Positions 1 to 6,231 of a stretch of 24,528 bases of DNA are shown here, piece after piece. The DNA comes from JAEHDI01 sp035455185. Its GTDB lineage: Bacteria; Acidobacteriota; Terriglobia; Bryobacterales; Bryobacteraceae. The first letter of the stretch is position 1, and every line of letters begins with the position of its first letter. The translations under genes and the position numbers were made by a program. Under the pieces are notes generated by a model. It was given only the letters and a program-made list of their open reading frames with translations, did no database searches and was not told the origin of the DNA. The stretch spans positions 1 to 24,528 of the forward strand of contig DATIFQ010000256.1 in NCBI GenBank assembly GCA_035455185.1. Direction: 5' to 3'.

Positions 1-1
1 C

Positions 2-64
2 GGTCGAAGGGGCCAGCAGTTCCCGGTCAAGTGGGTTCGCCTGACACCGCGCTTCACTCCATAG
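2..64 (+). CDS. Possible C-terminal tail of a gene entering from the left edge (partial)
   Basis: Frame 2 is open from the window edge and ends at a TAG at 62-64. The 20-residue tail ends in KWVRLTPRFTP, which reads like an ordinary protein C-terminus. It would converge on the minus-strand glycosyltransferase gene that stops at 96, leaving a 31-base gap. Twenty codons are too few to name a family or to exclude a chance open frame. The upstream sequence would settle it. Confidence 0.3.
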   Translation, partial: GRRGQQFPVKWVRLTPRFTP

Positions 65-95
65 CCGAGCTGCTGGAGGCGCAATTCCGCTGGCG

Positions 96-1511
96 CTACG
101 GTTTCCTGCCCACGGCGATGATCGAGGTGGGGCCCCAGGGCAGCAGCGGATCCACGCGGCGCCACAGCCAGACGAGCCTGTCGAACAGCTTCAATTGAAA
201 CGGGCTGATCGTGGCCCTCCGCAGCAGCTTTCCGTTGACATACCAGCCGGGCCGGGAAGCGCGGTTGAAATCCAGAATCTGTTCCACTTGGAAGCCGGAC
301 TGTTCCATCCGCACGCGCAGTTCGTCGTGCCGGTAGCGTCGAAAATGGCCGAGGGCCTTGTCGAGCGTGCCGTAGATTTCCTGGCCGTGCGGCACGAGGA
401 TAATGGCGCGTCCGCCGGGCATCAGGGCGGCGTGAATGTTCCGCAGGCCGGCAAGGTCGTCTTCGATGTGCTCGAGCACGTTTAAGCAGACGACCGTGTC
501 GACGGTTTCCTGAATGGAGGCAAAGTCCTGCGAGGCCTGTAGGTCACAGCGGCGGATCTCCAGATTGGGCCGGTGCTGGAGCCGTGTGCGCAGACGAGCA
601 AGGTGTTCCTCGTCGATGTCAGTGGCTATGTAACGCTCGCGGCGCGGCGCGAGGCGCCGGGTGAGATTCCCAATGCCGGCGCCGATTTCCAGTACCCGGC
701 GGCCAACGTAAGGCCGAACTACATCAGCCATCCAGCGGTTGAACCTGGGCGCTCCGGAAAGCGTCTCGAGGATCTCGGGGCCTGCCTCCTTGTAGATGTC
801 GGTGACGAGCCAGTAGCGAAAGATGACGCCGACGGCCGCCACGGCGTCCCGGAAGCCGATCTTCTTTCCCTCCTCGTACGTTCGGCCGTAGTAGCTGATG
901 GGCGTCTCGTAGATCCGCGCCTCGCGCTGAGCGAGCTTCATCGTGAGCTCCGGCTCGATGCCGAAGCGATCGCTGCGGATGGGAATACTGCGCAGAAGGG
1001 ACGTACGGCACGCTTTGTAGCAGGTCTCCATGTCGGTCAGATTAAGGTCCGCCACCATGTTGCACAACGTCGTGAGAATCCGGTTGGCGAGCGCGTGCCA
1101 GAAATAGAGGACGCGGCGCTCGCCGGCAACGAGAAACCGTGAGCCATAGACAGCATCGGCCTTGCCCTCGACGAGGGGCTTTAGGAGCGTCTGGTATTCA
1201 CCGGGGTCGTACTCGAGATCCGCGTCCTGGATGACCACGAACTCTCCGCGGGCGTTCTCGATGGCTGTGCGGACGGCCGCTCCTTTTCCGCGGTTCCTGT
1301 CATGACGGACAAGGCGCACGATGTCCGGGAATCGCGTGACGAAGGCTTCCACTGCTTCCGCCGAGCCGTCACGGGAACCGTCGTCGACAACGATCACCTC
1401 TCGGGTCATTCCATCGGGGAGGGGAGCCGAGAGCACCCGTTCGAGCAGGGTGGCAATGAATTCTTCCTCGTTATACAGCGGTACAAGGACCGAGAGCGAA
1501 GATTCCTGCAT
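96..1511 (-). CDS. Family 2 glycosyltransferase fused to a SAM-dependent methyltransferase
   Basis: This 471-residue protein joins two enzymes. Residues about 5-245 are a GT-A glycosyltransferase of the dolichol-phosphate-mannose-synthase/DPG-synthase kind, with LVPLYNEE near the start, DDGS at 43-46 and the metal-binding QDADLEYDP at 95-103. Residues about 250-471 are a class I methyltransferase with the SAM motif VLEIGAGIGN at 273-282, an acidic TDID at 297-300 and VLEHIEDD at 345-352. No transmembrane anchor is evident. The likely role is sugar transfer to a polyprenyl phosphate or other lipid carrier in envelope glycan synthesis, plus methylation of an unknown acceptor. It lies 24 bases downstream of purU on the same strand, so the two may be co-transcribed. 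The ATG at 1511 starts directly before the first beta strand. The family assignments are firm; the substrates are unknown. Confidence 0.9.
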   Translation of the reverse strand: MQESSLSVLVPLYNEEEFIATLLERVLSAPLPDGMTREVIVVDDGSRDGSAEAVEAFVTRFPDIVRLVRHDRNRGKGAAVRTAIENARGEFVVIQDADLEYDPGEYQTLLKPLVEGKADAVYGSRFLVAGERRVLYFWHALANRILTTLCNMVADLNLTDMETCYKACRTSLLRSIPIRSDRFGIEPELTMKLAQREARIYETPISYYGRTYEEGKKIGFRDAVAAVGVIFRYWLVTDIYKEAGPEILETLSGAPRFNRWMADVVRPYVGRRVLEIGAGIGNLTRRLAPRRERYIATDIDEEHLARLRTRLQHRPNLEIRRCDLQASQDFASIQETVDTVVCLNVLEHIEDDLAGLRNIHAALMPGGRAIILVPHGQEIYGTLDKALGHFRRYRHDELRVRMEQSGFQVEQILDFNRASRPGWYVNGKLLRRATISPFQLKLFDRLVWLWRRVDPLLPWGPTSIIAVGRKP

Positions 1512-1535
1512 GGAATTCCGCTATTGTAACGCCGT

Positions 1536-2390
1536 TCAGTCGAACACCACCGTCTTGTTCGCGTAGCAGAGGATACGGTGTTCGAGGTGCCAGCGTACGG
1601 CGCGAGAGAGGACGACCCGCTCCAGGTCACGGCCTTTTTCGATGAGGTCTTCGAGTTCGCAACGGTGAGAGACGCGAGTGACGTCCTGCTCGATGATCGG
1701 GCCCTCGTCGAGCGCATCGGTGACGTAGTGACTGGTTGCGCCGATGAGCTTCACACCGCGCTGGTATGCGGCGTGGTAGGGACGGGCTCCGCTGAAGGCC
1801 GGCAGAAAGGAATGGTGAACGTTGATGATGCGCCCGGGATAGCGGGCGACGAACTCCGGCGAGAGAATCTGCATGTAGCGGGCGAGCACGATCACGCTGA
1901 CACCGGAATCTTCCAGCAGCCGCAACTGGCCGTCCTCGGCCTCACGTTTGTGAGCCGGATCAATCGGGATGTGATGGAACGAGATGCCATGAAATTCCGA
2001 GAGCGGACGCGCGTCCGGGTGGTTGCTGATTATCATCGGAATGCGGCAACGAAGTTCTCCGGCCCCGCGGCGGTAAAGGAGGTCGGCTAGACAGTGCAGC
2101 TCGCGCGAGACGAAAATCGCCACACCCATGGATGCCGAAGAGTACTCCAGGCGCCAGTGCATGTGAAACCCTTCGGCGATCGGCTGGAACTGCTCATGAA
2201 ACGCCGGTTCGTCGAGATCGAACTCGTCGAGGGCCCACTCGATGCGCGTGAAGAACATCTGAATCTCGTTGTCCTGGTGCTGGTCCGCGTGCAGGATGTT
2301 GGCGCCGTGGGAATAGAGAAAGTCGGCGACCGTTGCGACGATGCCCTTGCGGTCGGGGCAGTCTACGAGAAGAATCGCGGTGTTTCGCAT
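1536..2390 (-). CDS. purU: Formyltetrahydrofolate deformylase
   Basis: PurU hydrolyses 10-formyltetrahydrofolate to formate and tetrahydrofolate, balancing the one-carbon pool and supplying formate for PurT-type purine synthesis. The 284-residue length matches the usual 280 or so. Residues 1-85 form the N-terminal ACT domain, starting AILLVDCPDRKGIVA. The rest is the formyltransferase fold: IPMIISNHPD at 117-126, INVHHSFLPAF at 189-199 with the catalytic Asn190 and His192, and LDEGPII with Asp228. These are the Asn-His-Asp residues of the GART-type hydrolytic centre. It is cytoplasmic. The gene is divergent from the cupin gene across only 37 bases and is followed on its own strand by the glycosyltransferase/methyltransferase gene. 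No clear Shine-Dalgarno precedes the ATG. The identification is confident. Confidence 0.96.
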   Translation of the reverse strand: MRNTAILLVDCPDRKGIVATVADFLYSHGANILHADQHQDNEIQMFFTRIEWALDEFDLDEPAFHEQFQPIAEGFHMHWRLEYSSASMGVAIFVSRELHCLADLLYRRGAGELRCRIPMIISNHPDARPLSEFHGISFHHIPIDPAHKREAEDGQLRLLEDSGVSVIVLARYMQILSPEFVARYPGRIINVHHSFLPAFSGARPYHAAYQRGVKLIGATSHYVTDALDEGPIIEQDVTRVSHRCELEDLIEKGRDLERVVLSRAVRWHLEHRILCYANKTVVFD

Positions 2391-2403
2391 GGACGGGTAT
2401 ATG

Positions 2404-2411
2404 AGTATACT
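2404..2411. promoter_or_regulatory. Palindromic AGTATACT that could serve as overlapping divergent -10 elements
   Basis: The 37-base gap between the divergent purU and cupin starts contains the palindrome AGTATACT. It offers a TATACT hexamer, close to the TATAAT -10 consensus, on both strands. It also sits in a wider inverted repeat, GTATA (2397-2401) and TATAC (2406-2410). No good -35 hexamer is present at 16-18 bases on either side, and both genes lack a clear Shine-Dalgarno, so any transcripts would have very short leaders. This is a suggestion from sequence only. Confidence 0.3.
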
Positions 2412-2427
2412 GCCATGGGATACCTGA

Positions 2428-3291
2428 ATGCGTTTACTTATACTGACCGCCTGCTTGCCGCTAGTGACCCCGCTCCTGGCGGCCGACCGACCGGTGGATC
2501 CGACCTGGCTTCACAAGTTCTTGCCTGACGTTCCGGCGGCGGCGGTGGACGCCGCGGGGACAGGCTGCCGCTACAAGGCTGTCTTTGGCGAGGGTGATTC
2601 TAACGCACGGGTTCTGCGCGGCATCGTGAGATTCGGCGAGTGGCTTGTGGACTCGGGCGCAAGCTGTACACCGGTGGTGCTGCCACGGGAAGAACAGATC
2701 TACGTTGTGCTCGAAGGCGGAGGAACCGTTCACTACGGCGGCGAGCGCGTGTCCGTTGAGAAGGACGATTACATGTACGTTCCGCCAGGCGTACGCGGCA
2801 AGGTGTCTAGCTCATCGGGCGCGGTGCTCCGGATGCTCGTGATGGGGTACAAAATCCCCGATGACATCAAGATCAGCCTGCCGCCTGGACCGCAGAAGGC
2901 CAACATCAACGAGGTGAAAAAGCAGACAGTCGGAGGGCACCCGCCCAGTGTCCTGTATCAACTCCTGATGGGGGACACGACGAGCACACGAGACCGGATC
3001 GCCGCCGCTCACGTCATGACAAGCCTCTTCACGATGGTCTTCGAACCCGGTGGAACAAACGCTCCGCACCACCACGAAACGGAGGAAGAGATCTATCTGG
3101 TGCTTGACGGGGAAGGTGAAATGGTGGCCGGCGGGGGTATGAATGGAGTGGAGGGCCGCCACCCGGTGAAACCCGGCGACGCCTTCTTCTTCCGCCTCAA
3201 CGCCACGGTGGGCTTCTACAGTTCCACCGCGCCGGGCAACAAGGCCCGCATTCTGGCGGTGCGATCCAGGTACCCGTTCGGACGGCGATAG
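2428..3291 (+). CDS. Secreted bicupin-domain protein
   Basis: This is a 287-residue protein with an N-terminal signal peptide (hydrophobic core LLILTACLPLVTPLLA, probable cleavage after residue 19). Two cupin barrels follow. The first, about 60-140, has the sheet pattern IYVVLEGGGTVHY and VPPGVRG but lacks the HxH metal ligands. The second, about 195-280, has PHHHETEEEIYLVLDGEGE with a histidine cluster at 214-216 and acidic residues after it, so only this barrel probably holds a metal. Its second cupin motif, PGDAFFFRLN, has Asn where the last His usually sits. It is exported, so it may be a periplasmic dioxygenase, isomerase or binding protein; the substrate cannot be read from the sequence. 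The next gene, a secreted nuclease, follows after 70 bases on the same strand. The ATG at 2428 gives an intact signal peptide. Confidence 0.8.
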   Translation: MRLLILTACLPLVTPLLAADRPVDPTWLHKFLPDVPAAAVDAAGTGCRYKAVFGEGDSNARVLRGIVRFGEWLVDSGASCTPVVLPREEQIYVVLEGGGTVHYGGERVSVEKDDYMYVPPGVRGKVSSSSGAVLRMLVMGYKIPDDIKISLPPGPQKANINEVKKQTVGGHPPSVLYQLLMGDTTSTRDRIAAAHVMTSLFTMVFEPGGTNAPHHHETEEEIYLVLDGEGEMVAGGGMNGVEGRHPVKPGDAFFFRLNATVGFYSSTAPGNKARILAVRSRYPFGRR

Positions 3292-3361
3292 CGGGCTTTC
3301 TTCCATCCTGGCACCAACCAATCCCGGCACGATATCGTCATAATTGGAGACGTTTTTCCGA

Positions 3362-4132
3362 ATGCGATCGATTGCGCGATGGCTGCTGCTGACGGCGTTG
3401 CTGACGCTCGACTTTCCGGCATGCGCATGGGGACCAACAGGTCATCGGGCCGTTGGCCGGTTCACTGAGAAGTACCTCACCGCGAAGGCAGCCCGGGCGG
3501 TGAAGGACCTGCTTGGACCGGACAGCCTCGCCGAGGCCGGAACGTGGGCGGACGAGATCAGGTCGGATCCTGCGTGGAAGCGGGCGTACACGTGGCACTT
3601 CGTCAGCATCGAGGATGACGAGACTTACGAGACAGCGAAGAAAGAGCCGGCCGGCGATATTCTCGTGAAACTCCACCATTTCGAATCCGTTCTGCGCAAC
3701 GCCAAGGCGACCCGGGACGACAGGGTGATTGCCCTGAAGTTCTTTGTCCACCTCATCGCTGACATCCACCAACCGCTCCACGTCGGACGGCGGGACGATC
3801 GTGGTGGGAATAACATCGCCGTGAACTGGCACGGTAGACCGGAAAGTCTGCATCGGGTTTGGGATTCGCTAATGATCGACGGGGAGCGGCTCAGTTTCAC
3901 GGAACTTGCCGAGTTTCTCGATCCGCCATCCGCTCAGCAGATTTCGACATGGCAGAAAACCGGCTACCTCGACTGGGCGCGCGAGTCGTGCGAGCTCCGA
4001 GGCAGGGTCTACGACATCGGAGATGGCCAACTTGGCTACGATTACTCCTACAAGAATTTCCCGGTCGTCGAGGAACGACTGAGGCAGGCCGCCATACGGT
4101 TGGCGGGGAAACTGAACTCCATCTTCAAGTAG
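3362..4132 (+). CDS. Secreted S1/P1-family zinc-dependent nuclease
   Basis: The family cleaves single-stranded DNA and RNA to 5'-nucleotides, often with 3'-nucleotidase activity, using three zinc ions. Starting at ATG 3362 gives 256 residues with a signal peptide cleaved before Trp23, which leaves the required N-terminal Trp. All nine P1 ligands can be matched: Trp23, His28, Asp64, His79, His130, Asp134, His140, His164 and Asp168. Spacing from P1 numbering shifts by only 14-22 residues. Recognisable blocks are WGPTGH, TWADEIR, YTWHF, HLIADIHQPLH and LHRVWD. A GGAGA at 3346-3350 lies 11 bases before this ATG; an upstream TTG at 3344 would cover the ribosome-binding site and is rejected. The product is probably periplasmic or extracellular and scavenges nucleic acids or phosphate. 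The gene converges on the response-regulator gene with a 16-base gap. Confidence 0.93.
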   Translation: MRSIARWLLLTALLTLDFPACAWGPTGHRAVGRFTEKYLTAKAARAVKDLLGPDSLAEAGTWADEIRSDPAWKRAYTWHFVSIEDDETYETAKKEPAGDILVKLHHFESVLRNAKATRDDRVIALKFFVHLIADIHQPLHVGRRDDRGGNNIAVNWHGRPESLHRVWDSLMIDGERLSFTELAEFLDPPSAQQISTWQKTGYLDWARESCELRGRVYDIGDGQLGYDYSYKNFPVVEERLRQAAIRLAGKLNSIFK

Positions 4133-4148
4133 CCCCGGAACTTCCAGG

Positions 4149-5579
4149 TCACTCCCGTTCGATGCCCAGTTTCTTGATCTTCTCCTGAAGGCTTTGACGC
4201 TCCAGGCCGATGGCGGCTGCCGTCCGCGTCACGTTTCCCTGATTCTCCCGAAGCTTCCGGCTCAGGTAGGCGGCCTCAAACTGCTGCCGGGCCTCGCGAA
4301 AATCGGGTGGAGCGAGGAGGTCGTCTTCCAGAGGCGATGCCGGCGGACCGGATTGCGTGGCCGCAGACACGTCGTCTTCGATGACCCGTTCCCCGCGAGC
4401 GAGAACAAAAAGACGCTCCACCGCGTTGCGCAATTGGCGAACATTACCGCGCCAGGGAGCTTGCTGGAGGCTGACCATCGCCTCGCGGGAGAGTTCCGGT
4501 CCAGGGCGTTCGTACCGGTGTGAACACTCGGCCCAAAACTGCTCGACGAGTAGCGGGATATCCTCGCGGCGCTGTCGCAACGGAGGAAGGTACAGGGTGA
4601 CGCCGGCAAGCCTGTAGTATAGATCCTGCCGGAAACGTCCCTCCTGGATGGCCTTGTCGAGGTCCTGGTTCGTCGCGCTGATGATGCGTACGTCCACGCG
4701 GACCTCTTTCGAATCTCCAAGCCGTTCGACGACACCCGACTCGGCCGCACGGAGGATTTTCGCTTGGGTCGCCGGGGCCATATCGCCGATCTCGTCGAGG
4801 AAGAGCGTTCCCCCCTGGGCGAGCTCGAAACGGCCGGGACGCGATGCTGTAGCGCCCGTGAACGCTCCCTTAACGTAGCCGAACAGTTCGCTCTCCACCA
4901 ATGTTTCGGGCACCGCGGCGCAGTTGAGCGCCACGAAACGCTGCCCTGCGCGGTTGCTGCGGGCGTGGATCTCCTGGGCCAGCAAATCTTTGCCAGTGCC
5001 GCTTTCCCCCAGGAGCAGGACGGGCAGTTCCGTTTGGGCGACTCGCTCGGCCAGCACGAAGAGCTCGCGCATAGCGGTGGAGGCGCCGATCATGCGGCCG
5101 AACTGCCCTTCGGCCGCAAGACGCTCCCGAAGAGCGTGAACCTCGTTCCTCAGTTGTTGCCGCTCGAGCGCCCGCGCCAGCAGCAGGCGCAGTTCGTCAA
5201 GGTCGTATGGCTTGGCGAGATAGTCGTATGCACCTGCTTTCATGGCATCCACGGCGAGGCGCTCCGAACCGTGGGCGGTGATCATGATAACGGCCGGCGA
5301 CTCGGGTTCCGCCTGCAATTCGCGCAGCAGCACCATGCCGTCCTCCTCAGGCATGTTGTAGTCCAGGAGGATAACGTCGGGCCGGTCCGATAGCACCTTC
5401 TCACGCGCCTCGGCGACGCTCGATGCCTCCACAACGCGGTGTTCGGCATGGAAGGCCCGGACAATCGCATAGCGGGCGACGGGCTCGTCGTCGACGACCA
5501 GGACAGTGCGAGGCATCGGTATTGTCGAATAACTCATCTTAAACCGGCCGACGCCCGAGAGTTCGACAGCAATGGCCAT
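4149..5579 (-). CDS. NtrC/NtrX-type sigma-54-dependent response regulator
   Basis: This 476-residue, three-domain activator has a receiver domain at about 24-140 with acidic DDE near 30-32, phospho-acceptor Asp73 (ILLDYNMP), Thr101 and Lys123. The AAA+ sigma-54 interaction domain spans about 160-400, with Walker A GESGTGKD (191-198), the sigma-54 contact loop GAFTGA (238-243) and Walker B GGTLFLDE (256-263). A Fis-type helix-turn-helix lies at about 433-474 (GNVTRTAAAIGLERQSLQEKIKKLG), with an NtrX-like flavour. When phosphorylated it should drive sigma-54 promoters. No histidine kinase lies beside it, so it is an orphan here. The ATG at 5579 overlaps the stop of the beta-barrel-like gene (TGATG), suggesting coupling. 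ATGs at 5537 or 5516 would remove an unusual 14-21 residue lead, and 5516 gives the common receiver N-terminus MPRTVLVVDDE. Confidence 0.95.
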   Translation of the reverse strand: MAIAVELSGVGRFKMSYSTIPMPRTVLVVDDEPVARYAIVRAFHAEHRVVEASSVAEAREKVLSDRPDVILLDYNMPEEDGMVLLRELQAEPESPAVIMITAHGSERLAVDAMKAGAYDYLAKPYDLDELRLLLARALERQQLRNEVHALRERLAAEGQFGRMIGASTAMRELFVLAERVAQTELPVLLLGESGTGKDLLAQEIHARSNRAGQRFVALNCAAVPETLVESELFGYVKGAFTGATASRPGRFELAQGGTLFLDEIGDMAPATQAKILRAAESGVVERLGDSKEVRVDVRIISATNQDLDKAIQEGRFRQDLYYRLAGVTLYLPPLRQRREDIPLLVEQFWAECSHRYERPGPELSREAMVSLQQAPWRGNVRQLRNAVERLFVLARGERVIEDDVSAATQSGPPASPLEDDLLAPPDFREARQQFEAAYLSRKLRENQGNVTRTAAAIGLERQSLQEKIKKLGIERE

Positions 5580-6076
5580 CAGCGGAAAGCCAGCCCGATA
5601 CGGAAGCCGACGAGATGCGCGAGGCTGCCGCCGTCAGAGAAGACTTGATCCCGGACCTCCAGCCGTAGGCCGACACGCTCGCTGAACCAGGAGATCACGC
5701 CGCCGCCAACATTGAAACCGCTCTCGGAGCCGGAGCGAAAGAGCAGGGTATATCCTCCGTTTACGAACGGCACGAACTTCGCCGAAGCTGAGCGAGCGTT
5801 GCGGAAAAAGTAGCCGCCGTCCACGGAGAAGACCCCGAGGCCTTGCCGGAAGCCACGCCATGGATGCGCATACCCGATCTCGGCGCCGGCTGACAATCCC
5901 TTGTACACAAGTCCCTCAGCACCGGCTCCGTAATGCACGAAACCGGATCCGTCGGGCGAAGTCACGCCCGGAGCAAAGAAAGCGTAGCCTTGGCCACTGA
6001 AGTCCTTCTCAGTTTGCGCTCCCGCAGGCCCAGCAATAACGGTCGCCAAGATCATCACCAAAAGGATGGTTTTCAC
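5579..6076 (-). CDS. Small secreted beta-barrel-like outer-membrane protein
   Basis: This is a 165-residue protein with a signal peptide (MKTILLVMILATVIAGPAGA, cleavage before QTEK). The mature part is rich in Gly, aromatic residues and alternating polar/apolar strands, such as FVHYGAGAEGLVYKG, FVPFVNGGYTLLF and VGFRIGLAFR at the C-terminus. This suggests a small eight-stranded barrel of the OmpA/OmpW-like outer-membrane class. The start is GTG at 6076, preceded by a strong GGAGGG (6085-6090 on the complementary strand) eight bases away. Its stop overlaps the ATG of the sigma-54 response regulator, so the two are probably one transcript. I cannot assign a specific function; a structural or small-molecule-passage role in the outer membrane is inference. 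Confidence 0.7.
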   Translation of the reverse strand: MKTILLVMILATVIAGPAGAQTEKDFSGQGYAFFAPGVTSPDGSGFVHYGAGAEGLVYKGLSAGAEIGYAHPWRGFRQGLGVFSVDGGYFFRNARSASAKFVPFVNGGYTLLFRSGSESGFNVGGGVISWFSERVGLRLEVRDQVFSDGGSLAHLVGFRIGLAFR

Positions 6077-6084
6077 GATCTGTT

Positions 6085-6090
6085 CCCTCC
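6085..6090 (-). promoter_or_regulatory. Strong Shine-Dalgarno GGAGGG deciding the GTG start at 6076
   Basis: Read on the minus strand, GGAGGG lies eight bases before GTG 6076. It is one of the best ribosome-binding sites in the window and supports a non-ATG start for the small beta-barrel-like protein. Confidence 0.75.
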
Positions 6091-6231
6091 GACCTTGACC
6101 TACGCAATTCGCGGACTCTTTACGGGCCCTTGTGTCTCAATGACTTGCATACGTCCACCTGCTCGCGGTTTGACTCCATCCGCTGTCACCTGTCAGAAAG
6201 GGCTGGCAGTCACGAGCGCTAGAATGGACGA

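Noticed and set aside
3344..3361. Upstream TTG start for the S1/P1 nuclease
   Set aside because: It overlaps the GGAGA ribosome-binding site and adds six residues before a complete signal peptide.
6202..6220. Second sigma-54-like site (TGGCAG near GAGC) upstream of the 939-residue hydrolase
   Set aside because: The GG to GC spacing is nine bases instead of ten and the TTGC part is not matched.
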